From: Algoriphagus terrigena DSM 22685
Lineage (GTDB): Bacteria; Bacteroidota; Bacteroidia; Cytophagales; Cyclobacteriaceae
NCBI RefSeq assembly: GCF_000429445.1
Contig: NZ_AUBW01000005.1
Location: 186,001 to 250,000, forward strand
Direction of reading: 5' to 3'
Length of the DNA: 64,000 nucleotides
Positions 41,492 to 49,529 of this stretch are shown one piece after another; within the stretch, counting starts at the first letter, position 1; every line of letters starts with the position of its first letter. Both the position numbers and the translations under genes were made by a program. The notes under the pieces were generated by a model. It worked only from the letters and a program-made list of their open reading frames with translations, was not told where the DNA came from and searched no databases.

Positions 41492-43726
41492 ATGAAACAA
41501 GCACTTGTCTTTTTGTTCTTTTTGATCAGCCAAACCCTCAACGCCCAGATCCAACTCAAAATCACCGATCAGATCTCCGGGGCACCTTTGGAAAATGTCA
41601 GAGTGAAGGCCGAAAACCAAGCGATCCAGCAAACAAACGCCTCTGGCATCGTTGGTTTTCCCGGAGAAAACCTCAGGATTTCTTTCGCCTTGGAAGGATA
41701 CGAAACGCTCGAAAAACTTTTCGCCGCTGGAGAGCATGAAGTTCAGTTGGTTCCTACAGTCTTAAACTTAGCAACCGTTACTGTTTCTGCATTTGAAAGC
41801 GAAAGGCCGCTTTTGGAGCAATCTGCTGCCATTGTTCAGGTCACGGAGCGGGATTTTAGCCGCTACAATGAAGTATCGCCGGTCAGTGCCTTCAACCAAA
41901 AAGCAGGAGTGCGGATCGAGGAACGTGCACCCGCCAGCTATCGTGTTTCGATCCGAGGCAGTTCGCTTCGCTCGCCTTTTGGGGTGAGAAATGTAAAAGT
42001 CTATTGGAATGAAGTGCCTTTCACCGCGCCCGACGGCACCACGGCGCTCAATCTCCTCGACCTAGCCAACATCAAAACTTCTCAAGTGATCAAAGGTCCA
42101 TCCGGAAGTATCTACGGAGCCGGAAACGGCGGAGCGATCTCCCTCTTCAGCCAACCGAAACAAACCGGGAACCGGGTTTCTGCAGACTACTTGGCTGGAG
42201 ACTTTGGTCTTTCAAAATATCGTGTGGGCATTTCACAACAGCTCGGAAAAGGTGGTATTGAAGCATCTTTCGTCAGTCAGCAATCTGACGGATATCGCGA
42301 GCATTCCGCGGTAGACCGGCAGGTTTTTCAGTTGGGAGGATTTTTCCCAGTGTCAGAAAAACAGGAAATCCGGACGCAGCTCTTGGTTTCTGACCTCGAT
42401 TACCAGATTCCCGGGGCCTTGAACGCGGACCAACTTGCTGCCGACCCCACCCAAGCGAGACCGGGTTCGGTGGCTCAAAACAGCTCCATTTCCCAAAAAG
42501 CTTTGCTGCTTTCCCTAGGCCATTTGTATCGCTTTTCCGAGAAAACCAGCAACAATACCACCGTGTATCTGAACACGAACGACTTCGAGAACCCATTCAT
42601 CTTGGATTATAAAAAGGAACTGGGTTTTGGCTATGGAGCGAGGACGAAGTTTACCTATGACGGAGAATTAGCCGGAAAATCTTTGAGGATAGTCGCCGGA
42701 GCCGAATACCAAAACGGGTTGACGGACGCCCAAAACTTTGGCAACCGGGAAGGAGTCGCAGATACCGTTCGCTTTGCGGACAAACTGCGGGCCTACCAAG
42801 GCTTTCTCTTCCAGCAGGCGGAATGGAATCTGACAGAGGAGCTACTCTTCACGCTGGGCCTGAGTGAAAATTTCTCCGGCTATGAAATCGACCGGCAGAT
42901 TGACGCCGCGGGCGGAGCTACTGGTCTTCAAACCCGCAAGTTCGATCCGGAGATCGTGCCGAGAGTAGCGCTAAACTATATGCTGAACCCGCAAAGTTCG
43001 GTCTATGGATCGATCAGCAGTGGCTTTTCCCCTCCGACCATCGACGAAGTCCGGACCAACGAGGGAAGCTTAAATCTGGATCTGGAAGCCGAAAAAGGTG
43101 TGAATTACGAGCTCGGCTATCGACTTGGGAAAGAGAGATTCAATGCAGAACTGATCGTGTACTATCTGAAGCTCGATCAGACCATCACGACCTACACCAA
43201 TGAAAACGGAGTCGTGCTCTTCCGCAATGCTGGAGCAACGGATCAAAAAGGAATCGAGGCCTCTTTGGATTATGCGATCTTGAGAAATTCATCGGGCTTT
43301 TTTAAAGACGTTTTGGTTGGCATGGCTTACACCGGTCAGTTTTTTACCTTCAAAGACTACCAAAAACAGGACACCGACTTCTCTGGAAATGACCTCACCG
43401 GCGTGCCTCCAAACAATTTGGTCAGTCGCCTGGATGTCAGAACTTCGCTCGGGCTTTACCTGCACCTCACGCACCAGTTTACCGACGAGCTTCCCCTCAA
43501 CGATGCCAATACGGTTTTCCAAGATGCCTACAACCTGGTCAGCCTCCGGTTTGGCTATGCAAAAACACTCGGGAAATGGGATCTCGAGCTTTTTGCCGGG
43601 GTGGACAATCTGTTAGATGAAAGCTACTCGCTGGGCAATGATCTGAATGCCTTTGGCGGCAGGTACTACCAGCCTGCACCCACCAGAAATTGGTATGGGG
43701 GAGTGAAGTTGGGATTGAATTATTGA
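41492..43726 (+). CDS. TonB-dependent outer-membrane receptor
   Basis: The 744-residue receptor has a signal peptide (MKQALVFLFFLISQTLNA), a carboxypeptidase-like N-domain (about 20-100), a plug domain (AVNQKAGVRIEERAP-like at about 130, KGPSGSIYGAGNGGAISLF at about 195-213) and a 22-strand barrel that ends with NWYGGVKLGLNY, a correct C-terminal aromatic. It has no SusD partner. The set of features suits siderophore-type or small-ligand receptors, but the ligand is unknown. The next gene (S10 peptidase) is on the same strand, 116 bp away. Confidence 0.9.
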   Translation: MKQALVFLFFLISQTLNAQIQLKITDQISGAPLENVRVKAENQAIQQTNASGIVGFPGENLRISFALEGYETLEKLFAAGEHEVQLVPTVLNLATVTVSAFESERPLLEQSAAIVQVTERDFSRYNEVSPVSAFNQKAGVRIEERAPASYRVSIRGSSLRSPFGVRNVKVYWNEVPFTAPDGTTALNLLDLANIKTSQVIKGPSGSIYGAGNGGAISLFSQPKQTGNRVSADYLAGDFGLSKYRVGISQQLGKGGIEASFVSQQSDGYREHSAVDRQVFQLGGFFPVSEKQEIRTQLLVSDLDYQIPGALNADQLAADPTQARPGSVAQNSSISQKALLLSLGHLYRFSEKTSNNTTVYLNTNDFENPFILDYKKELGFGYGARTKFTYDGELAGKSLRIVAGAEYQNGLTDAQNFGNREGVADTVRFADKLRAYQGFLFQQAEWNLTEELLFTLGLSENFSGYEIDRQIDAAGGATGLQTRKFDPEIVPRVALNYMLNPQSSVYGSISSGFSPPTIDEVRTNEGSLNLDLEAEKGVNYELGYRLGKERFNAELIVYYLKLDQTITTYTNENGVVLFRNAGATDQKGIEASLDYAILRNSSGFFKDVLVGMAYTGQFFTFKDYQKQDTDFSGNDLTGVPPNNLVSRLDVRTSLGLYLHLTHQFTDELPLNDANTVFQDAYNLVSLRFGYAKTLGKWDLELFAGVDNLLDESYSLGNDLNAFGGRYYQPAPTRNWYGGVKLGLNY

Positions 43727-43730
43727 AAAT

Positions 43731-43766
43731 CAGATACAAGATCAAAGACGCAAGATTCAAGAACCA
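43731..43766 (+). repeat. Degenerate CAAGA word repeat between the receptor and the S10 peptidase
   Basis: Words of the type ATACAAGAT, CAAAGACGC, AAGATTCAAGAACC recur in the gap. They match the word family found inside the ABC-F gene at 9229-9296. Confidence 0.5.
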
Positions 43767-43842
43767 GACAGAATTGACGGTTAGCAACAAATCTTGTCCT
43801 ATCTTAAAACACCTGCTTGACCATTTCCCCCTTCAAACCGAT

Positions 43843-45360
43843 ATGAATAAACTCTTCATTGTTCCTTTTTTATTACTGCTGTTCTCTACCGGAATTTCAT
43901 TTTCCCAGGAAGAAAAAGCCGAAGTTAAACCGGTGACCCGCGACCCTCAGAAGTTTGAAGCCTCACACTCGGGGACTTTCAACGGACAGAAAATCACCTA
44001 CAAATCCATAGTCGGGGAGATTTTTCTCAAAAACTCAAAAGGAGAAGTCACCGGCGCGATGTGGTCCACGTCCTACGTCCGAGAAGGAGTTGATTCTGCA
44101 AAAAGACCGGTCACATTCGTCTTCAACGGCGGGCCGGGTTCGGCATCCATGTGGCTTCACATGGGATTCTTCGGCCCCAAAGTCGTCAAGATCGACTCTG
44201 AAGGCAAGGTCGACGACGGTGCCGCGCCATATCGTTTTGTGGAAAATACCCAAGCCTTATTGGACTTGACCGACTTGGTATTTATCGATCCGATCGGGAC
44301 TGGTTTTAGCAAGATAGAGGGCGTGGGAAAAAATACTGACTTCTGGGGATTGAATGAAGATGCGAGGTCAATTGCGCAGTTTATGCGGATTTGGGTCACC
44401 CAAAACGGCAGATGGCAAGCGCCAAAACTTATGGCTGGAGAGAGCTTTGGCACCACCCGCGCGGCAAAAGTCGCTGAGGTCCTCGAAGGCGGCGGACAAA
44501 ACATGGCCCTCAACGGAATCATCCTGATTTCGCAGGCTTTGGACTACGCAGGTTCGTCCAGCTGGGCAGATAACCTCACTTCCTTTTTCACTTACCTTCC
44601 CTCACAGGCAGTGACCGCCTGGTATCATGGCAAAGCCGGGCAGGGCAAGACCATCGAAGCTTTTGCCCAAGAAGCCAGGGACTTCGCGTATGGCGACTAC
44701 CTGAACTCGCTCTATTTGGGAGAAAAGCAAACTCCCGCCCAAAAGGAATCCATCGCCGAAAAGCTGGCCTATTTCACCGGATTGGATAAAGGTTACATCC
44801 TCCGCTCGGACAACCAAATCCTGATGCACCGTTTCAAAAAGGAACTTTTGCGAGTCGAAGGAAAAGCCATCGGGACGCTGGACGGACGGTTTTTGGCGCT
44901 GGAAACCGACAAATCTTCGGAAGGTCCGGTGCTTGGCGACGCCAGCGACTACATGGCGGAGTCGGCCTACACCGCGGTATTCAACGACTACCTGATGCGG
45001 GACTTGAAGGTCACAATGGATCGGCCCTACCTGACGTCCGCTGCCGGAATGGGCGGCGACTGGAACTGGAAACCGGTGCCAGACGGCGCGTACTACGAGC
45101 CCAGCTATGTCAGCACGGCCAGGTCACTGAGCGAGGCCATGCACCGAAACACACAGATGCAAGTCATGGTCGCCAATGGCTACTACGATCTGATCACCCC
45201 GTTTTTTGATGCGGAATACACCTTTGCCCGCCACAACTTTCCACAGGATCGCATCCACATGACATACTATGAAGCCGGCCACATGATGTACAACCGCCAA
45301 GAGGATTTTGATGCGCTGGCTAAGGATGTGAGGGAATTTCTGGAAGGGATGTTGAAATAA
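43843..45360 (+). CDS. Serine carboxypeptidase, peptidase S10 family, exported
   Basis: This 505-residue exported peptidase has a signal peptide (FIVPFLLLLFSTGISFS) and an alpha/beta-hydrolase fold of the S10 family: FNGGPGSASMWLHMGFFGPK (oxyanion region, about 89-108), nucleophile Ser201 in GESFG, Asp in GYYDLITPF (about 446) and His in YEAGHMMY (about 476). S10 enzymes remove C-terminal amino acids at acidic pH; bacterial members are poorly studied. The start ATG 43843 is preferred to an upstream TTG/ATG at 43690, which lies inside the receptor gene. A short MazE-like ORF follows within 5 bp. Confidence 0.9.
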   Translation: MNKLFIVPFLLLLFSTGISFSQEEKAEVKPVTRDPQKFEASHSGTFNGQKITYKSIVGEIFLKNSKGEVTGAMWSTSYVREGVDSAKRPVTFVFNGGPGSASMWLHMGFFGPKVVKIDSEGKVDDGAAPYRFVENTQALLDLTDLVFIDPIGTGFSKIEGVGKNTDFWGLNEDARSIAQFMRIWVTQNGRWQAPKLMAGESFGTTRAAKVAEVLEGGGQNMALNGIILISQALDYAGSSSWADNLTSFFTYLPSQAVTAWYHGKAGQGKTIEAFAQEARDFAYGDYLNSLYLGEKQTPAQKESIAEKLAYFTGLDKGYILRSDNQILMHRFKKELLRVEGKAIGTLDGRFLALETDKSSEGPVLGDASDYMAESAYTAVFNDYLMRDLKVTMDRPYLTSAAGMGGDWNWKPVPDGAYYEPSYVSTARSLSEAMHRNTQMQVMVANGYYDLITPFFDAEYTFARHNFPQDRIHMTYYEAGHMMYNRQEDFDALAKDVREFLEGMLK

Positions 45361-45365
45361 AGACC

Positions 45366-45569
45366 ATGGAAGACAAGCAAGAAAGTCATCCAAGAAAAGG
45401 GTGGGCAGAGCAGTTTAAGAAAATGCATGAAGCAGATGACGACAAGCTTTTGATTCCCGATTTTTTCGAGGATGAGGAATTCTTGACTGATCCAGAAGCT
45501 TGGACTTGGCCTGGCATTTCAGATGAAATCAAAGATGACTTAAAAACCAAAACCCAGAATGATTTTTAG
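45366..45569 (+). CDS. MazE/AbrB-type antitoxin C-terminal fragment (no DNA-binding half, no toxin)
   Basis: This 67-residue ORF carries the KGWAEQFKKMHEADDDKLLIP and FFEDEEF-like region that forms the C-terminal toxin-wrapping tail of Bacteroidota MazE-type antitoxins. In intact antitoxins that tail follows an AbrB-like DNA-binding domain (about 50 residues), which is missing here. No MazF-like toxin lies within the next 110 bases. It may be a remnant that has kept an open frame, or a short protein that acts alone. It starts 5 bp after the peptidase stop and probably shares that transcript. Confidence 0.5.
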   Translation: MEDKQESHPRKGWAEQFKKMHEADDDKLLIPDFFEDEEFLTDPEAWTWPGISDEIKDDLKTKTQNDF

Positions 45570-45679
45570 AAAAATGAAAATAAGGGAATTTTAAAAGTAG
45601 AATCTGCCTTTTAGAACTCAAAATAGTCTCGAATACTCAAATTGAATCATCGATCACAAAAAGATTAAGTCTAATAAAA

Positions 45680-46288
45680 ATGGAAATGCCAAATTTCAAC
45701 ATCGAAGAAGTCAATAAAATCATCCGCGGCCGCCGCTCACAATTTGTTGCCCAATTCAAAGAAAACGACCCAATTGATGACTCCATCATTGAAGAGATAC
45801 TCGAAAATGCCAACTGGGCTCCGACTCACAAAGTCACCCAACCTTGGAGGTTTATCGTCTACACCGGAGCCGGCTTGAAGAAGTTTGCGGATTACCAGGC
45901 GGAGATGTATAAGATGCGGGCTGAGAAAAACGGCACCAACTTCATCGAAGCGACCTTTCAGAAATTCAAGGAACAGCCGTTAAAAGCTTCCCACGTGATC
46001 GCGATCCTGATGAAGCGAACTGAAAACTCCGGCATTCCGGTGATGGAAGAAATCGCTGCCACAGCCATGGCGGTCCAGAATATGTATCTGACTGCCTGCG
46101 CGCATGGCTTGGCTTGCTACTGGGGAACCGGCGGACCAACCTTTTGGGGCGAAGCTAGAGAAGACTTCGGGCTCGAAGGAGAAGATATGCTAATGGGCTT
46201 CTTCTATGTGGCTAAGCCTGCATCGGACAACTGGCCGGAAGGCAAGCGTCAGCCGATTACTGAAAAAGTAGGCTGGGTGAGGGAGTAA
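45680..46288 (+). CDS. Nitroreductase family protein
   Basis: This 202-residue protein fits the FMN-dependent nitroreductase family (RRSQFVAQFKENDPIDD, WAPTHKVTQPWRFIVY, AVQNMYLTACAHGLACYWGTG at about 132-152). Members reduce nitro groups, quinones or flavins with NAD(P)H. The conserved Arg at residue 19 and the Gly-rich motif near the end bind FMN. An inner ATG at 45686 is equally possible. A strong terminator follows. Confidence 0.85.
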   Translation: MEMPNFNIEEVNKIIRGRRSQFVAQFKENDPIDDSIIEEILENANWAPTHKVTQPWRFIVYTGAGLKKFADYQAEMYKMRAEKNGTNFIEATFQKFKEQPLKASHVIAILMKRTENSGIPVMEEIAATAMAVQNMYLTACAHGLACYWGTGGPTFWGEAREDFGLEGEDMLMGFFYVAKPASDNWPEGKRQPITEKVGWVRE

Positions 46289-46289
46289 C

Positions 46290-46315
46290 CGTCATCGCGA
46301 GGTACGAAGCGATCT
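46290..46315 (+). repeat. REP-like motif (GTCATCGCGAGG...CGAAGCGATCT)
   Basis: ATCGC and GCGAT, 10 bases apart, form an inverted repeat within the word GTCATCGCGAGGTACGAAG. Closely similar words recur between genes in many bacteria. Confidence 0.5.
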
Positions 46316-46332
46316 TTATAGTTTGGAGTGAT

Positions 46333-46360
46333 AAAGGAAGGCTTTCGCCTTCCTTTTTTT
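46333..46360 (+). terminator. Rho-independent terminator after the nitroreductase
   Basis: A perfect 10-bp stem (AAAGGAAGGC with GCCTTCCTTT) and TTTC loop is followed by more T. Confidence 0.9.
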
Positions 46361-46409
46361 GTTAACCCAAGAAACCAAATTCTATCTCGACTTTCTCAAC
46401 GGAAACCAA

Positions 46410-47060
46410 CTAAATATGGTGTTTATTAAAATTATACTTTGATAAGCCAATTAGGATATTCGCCTTTTGTCTTAAAATTTGGAGAATTTCTTCGTTGTAA
46501 CCAAAATCTGACAAATTACTTGACGATACTGCCGTGCCTGCAATACAAACCATTAGCATACCTTTGCCTCCACCAGCTTCAGAGTAATCAATATCGGCAG
46601 CGATCACTGCATTGCCTCCAACATTCAATGCATCAAGCCGCAGAATCTTTTTACAAAACTCTTCTCCGTCCTTTAGTTTGTTTCTATACGAATTGGATTG
46701 TGTTCCGAAAAAATCAGTCCAATTAGATGCAATTTCACTTATTACCCCTGTTCCAATTACTGATTGTGAGGTGACCATTTCAATAGGTTTATAAATCCAC
46801 CCTTTAGGATCATGAACAGTAAGAATTGGAACTTGGTCAATGTTTTCTTCAATAAAATCTTGGCACTCCGTTTTTATAGCTTGGAATTTCTTCGTTGCCT
46901 CCTCATAAGGAGACTTGTAACATTTATTACAAAACTCCCTTTCCTTGTCTTCTGAGAAATCTTTTATGAAAAAGGAAATTTCGCCCTCTATAACGTAGGT
47001 ATTCGAAATTAAGGTTTGTCCCAGCGATGTTCCACAATTCGGGCATTTCTCTTTGCTCAT
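46410..47060 (-). CDS. Zinc-ribbon / YbjQ-domain (UPF0145-like) protein
   Basis: The 216-residue protein starts with a zinc-ribbon pair of cysteine clusters (CPNC at 6-9 and CNKC at 44-47) and ends with a YbjQ/UPF0145-type domain (PILTVHDPKGWIYKPIEMV, GTGVISEIASNWTDFFGTQS, LRLDALNVGGNAVIAADIDY), which is a pentameric fold with possible heavy-metal links in annotation but no proven function. The gene is AT-rich compared with neighbours, has no obvious partner, and sits next to the orphan MazE-like fragment, so it may be acquired. Confidence 0.65.
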   Translation of the reverse strand: MSKEKCPNCGTSLGQTLISNTYVIEGEISFFIKDFSEDKEREFCNKCYKSPYEEATKKFQAIKTECQDFIEENIDQVPILTVHDPKGWIYKPIEMVTSQSVIGTGVISEIASNWTDFFGTQSNSYRNKLKDGEEFCKKILRLDALNVGGNAVIAADIDYSEAGGGKGMLMVCIAGTAVSSSNLSDFGYNEEILQILRQKANILIGLSKYNFNKHHI

Positions 47061-47231
47061 ATTCTAAATATAACTAGTCAATCGATGGCTAAATATGCCA
47101 TAAAGTAGTAAAACACCATTTTGCTCCGCTCGTCTGGACTTGCCAAATTCCCATCCATTCAATTTAAAAAATATTGAATGCTACAATTAGGGATTTATGA
47201 AACTAATTTTCCAACCCAACAATTTCCCAAT

Positions 47232-47843
47232 TCAACTCACCTCTTCCCCAACCCAAAAAATCCCCTTCCCCGCAATCTCCGTAATCCCCTCAGGCATTTC
47301 CAGCTGACTCAAATAAACCAAAGGAAGCATCAGTTTGCCGTTTTCATTGGAGATCTCAACCGGCATCCCTTCTTTTCCCAAGATCTGGATCGTGCTTTCT
47401 GCAAACCATTTTTTGAATTTACCGCCTTTGACCGGATAGTATTTCCAGTCGCCATCCATTATCGTCAGGTCAAACAACTCCAGCTTTCCCTCCAAATCCA
47501 CATGCTTCAAATGAGAAAGTCCCACCAAATGCGCTGCCGGATGCTTGGTCGCCAGCAAATATTGAAGCCCTTCGTCTAGCGTATTTTCTGGCGACGCAGT
47601 CAGAAACTTGACCGGATATTGTTCTTCAAGCAATTGGAGATTGTCTTTTTGAAAGGCTTCCGTCGCCAGAATCACATCCACCTTGATTCCCCAACTCAGC
47701 ACGGTTTCTAGACATTCCTGTCCCACCAAGACCGTCGGCACCCATTCCAAAAGTGGAGAAACGGTCTCAAAACTCAGTTCGGCGGTGTCAAGGATAAACA
47801 CCGCAGGTTCTTGCTGGTCTTTTACAAAATGGTGGCTCGACAT
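47232..47843 (-). CDS. Thiamine-pyrophosphokinase-like protein, catalytic motif degenerate
   Basis: This 203-residue cytoplasmic protein resembles the thiamine pyrophosphokinase fold: two-layer start (PAVFILDTAELS...SPLLEWVPTVLV), then WGIKVDVILATEAFQ where functional enzymes have a GDFDS-type acidic motif, then PAAHLVGLSHLKH and a C-terminal strand-rich domain. The missing acidic motif argues against normal kinase activity. It starts on the last base of the M19 dipeptidase stop, so the two are translationally coupled. The fold call is tentative. Confidence 0.4.
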   Translation of the reverse strand: MSSHHFVKDQQEPAVFILDTAELSFETVSPLLEWVPTVLVGQECLETVLSWGIKVDVILATEAFQKDNLQLLEEQYPVKFLTASPENTLDEGLQYLLATKHPAAHLVGLSHLKHVDLEGKLELFDLTIMDGDWKYYPVKGGKFKKWFAESTIQILGKEGMPVEISNENGKLMLPLVYLSQLEMPEGITEIAGKGIFWVGEEVS

Positions 47844-48823
47844 CAGTTCCAGAGTTTTTGGTAGAAGTTAAACACGTTTTCTGAGGCCAGCTTTCGGAGT
47901 TGGGATGCATCAAGATTCTTGCTCAGGCTTTCCAAAAGGGAAGGATATTTTCCGGCATTTTCTGCCAAAGGAAAATAAAACGGATGCCGGCTTTTGTCCG
48001 GAAAATCCTTCGTATAGAAGAAATCCGCCCCGAAGCAGATCGCGTCCTCACCCAGGCTGAATCCATGCAGAATATGTTCAAATAGCCTCTCAGGAAATTT
48101 AGGATCCAAAAATGCCCGGAGAAAATTCACCCCGATGATTCCTCCACGCAGGATGATTTCCTGCGCAAATTCATCGCTGAGATTCCGTTTGTGATCCCAG
48201 ATCGCCCGGAAATTGGAGTGGCTGGCGATCACAGCAATGTCAAGCTGGTTTTGGTCGATGTGATTCAAGATTCCTTCTGCCAAAAGATCAGAAGTATGGG
48301 AAAGATCAATTGGGATCTTCTTGCCAGCCATGTAATCGAGCAGGTGTTTTCCGTCGTCTTTGAGCCCGATTCCTTCGGTGTAGTTGCCACCACCAAAGCG
48401 GTTTTCGGTATGGTGCGTTAGGCTAATGTACGCCAGCTGTCCAACATTGTCAACAATCGAGTCAAACTGGGAATAGATGTCAGGCCAAGAGGCATTTTCA
48501 TTTCCAAACCCAGCTGCATTTTCCACCGAGGCAATGATACCTATTTGCTCCGGTTGAATTTGGATATAAGCAGAGTCAAAACGCCCAACTGTGTCCACCT
48601 CTTTGCGCAGCAAATCCACAAAAATTTCTGCCTGCTTCCCAGCGAGATCCATGCTTTCCGGCTTGACATCTGTGTAGATCGCCAAGACTTGCATCTTGAC
48701 ATTCCCATCTTTCAGCCAGGGAAAAGCACAGGCAATCTGGTCTCTGTCAAAAGGATCGGCAGCGGGGATTTTTGCCATAAAGGACAACAAATCACAGTGC
48801 ATATCGGCTATCGGATATTTCAT
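47843..48823 (-). CDS. Membrane dipeptidase family protein (peptidase M19)
   Basis: This 326-residue metal-dependent hydrolase has the M19 pattern: ADMHCDLLSFMAK (about 5-17, HxD metal ligands), SVENAAGF with the conserved Glu (about 117-124), SLTHHTENRFGGG (about 147-159), IDLSHTSD (about 191-198) and HSNFRAI (about 228-234). M19 members cleave dipeptides, often with D-residues. The ATG 48823 is chosen over 48856 since it follows a TATTTTG box at 48844-48850. No signal peptide is seen, so it is probably cytoplasmic. It is divergent from haaO. Confidence 0.85.
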   Translation of the reverse strand: MKYPIADMHCDLLSFMAKIPAADPFDRDQIACAFPWLKDGNVKMQVLAIYTDVKPESMDLAGKQAEIFVDLLRKEVDTVGRFDSAYIQIQPEQIGIIASVENAAGFGNENASWPDIYSQFDSIVDNVGQLAYISLTHHTENRFGGGNYTEGIGLKDDGKHLLDYMAGKKIPIDLSHTSDLLAEGILNHIDQNQLDIAVIASHSNFRAIWDHKRNLSDEFAQEIILRGGIIGVNFLRAFLDPKFPERLFEHILHGFSLGEDAICFGADFFYTKDFPDKSRHPFYFPLAENAGKYPSLLESLSKNLDASQLRKLASENVFNFYQKLWN

Positions 48824-48909
48824 GGAAGGGGTACGTTTTCGGACAAAATAAGACAAAAAAGAACAGCTTTATGCCTATTTTTAGCCCTTTCAACAATTCC
48901 TTTGACCCT

Positions 48910-49422
48910 ATGGCCGTAGCAAAACCCTTCAATTTCAAAAAATGGATCGATGAAAACCGTCACCTCCTCAAGCCTCCCGTAGGCAACCAGCAGGTGTACA
49001 AAGGCAACGGCGATTTTATCGTGATGGTCGTCGGCGGACCCAACTCGAGAAAGGATTATCACTATGACGAAAGCGAGGAGTTTTTCTACCAGTTGGAAGG
49101 TGACATTGTCCTCAAAATCATCGAAGACGGGAAGCCCAAAGACATTGAAATCAAGGAAGGTGAGATCTTCCTTTTACCCGCCAAAGTTCCCCATTCTCCA
49201 CGCCGCCCGGCCAATACCGTTGGCTTGGTGATCGAGCGCTACCGTCAAGCGGGTGAGTTAGATGGTTTCATTTGGCACTGCGAAAACTGCGGAGAAAAGC
49301 TGCACGAGGAGTATGTCGAACTGACCGATATCGTCTCCCAACTTCCTCCGATCATGGAGCGCTTTTGGTCCAATGACGAGCTGAGAACCTGCAAAAGCTG
49401 CGGGACAAGAATGGAGAAATAA
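48910..49422 (+). CDS. 3-hydroxyanthranilate 3,4-dioxygenase
   Basis: The 170-residue cupin enzyme opens the ring of 3-hydroxyanthranilate with oxygen, giving the compound that cyclises to quinolinate for NAD. Conserved features: PFNFKKWIDENRHLLKPPVG, the Fe-ligand cluster around HYDESEEFFYQLEG (about 47-60), a later His in PHSPRRP, and a second metal site (CENC and CKSC, about 124-163), as in the bacterial long form. ATG 48910 is chosen over 48871, which would add 13 residues not seen in the family. Downstream genes kynU and kmo complete the route from kynurenine. The gene symbol is commonly haaO or nbaC. Confidence 0.93.
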   Translation: MAVAKPFNFKKWIDENRHLLKPPVGNQQVYKGNGDFIVMVVGGPNSRKDYHYDESEEFFYQLEGDIVLKIIEDGKPKDIEIKEGEIFLLPAKVPHSPRRPANTVGLVIERYRQAGELDGFIWHCENCGEKLHEEYVELTDIVSQLPPIMERFWSNDELRTCKSCGTRMEK

Positions 49423-49448
49423 AAGTTGGAAAGTGGTAAAGTAGAAAG

Positions 49449-49515
49449 GTTGCAAAGTTAGAAGAACCTCCGAGGCGCATTACTTTATAACCTTATGACC
49501 TTGCAACTTTGCAAC
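49449..49515 (+). repeat. Inverted GTTGCAAAGTT/AACTTTGCAAC in a word-repeat gap
   Basis: GTTGCAAAGTT (49449-49459) and its exact reverse complement AACTTTGCAAC (49505-49515) flank a 45-base spacer. The gap also repeats AAAGTTGGAAAGT-like words; it could form a hairpin between haaO and kynU. Confidence 0.6.
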
Positions 49516-49529
49516 AAAAAATCCCAAAT

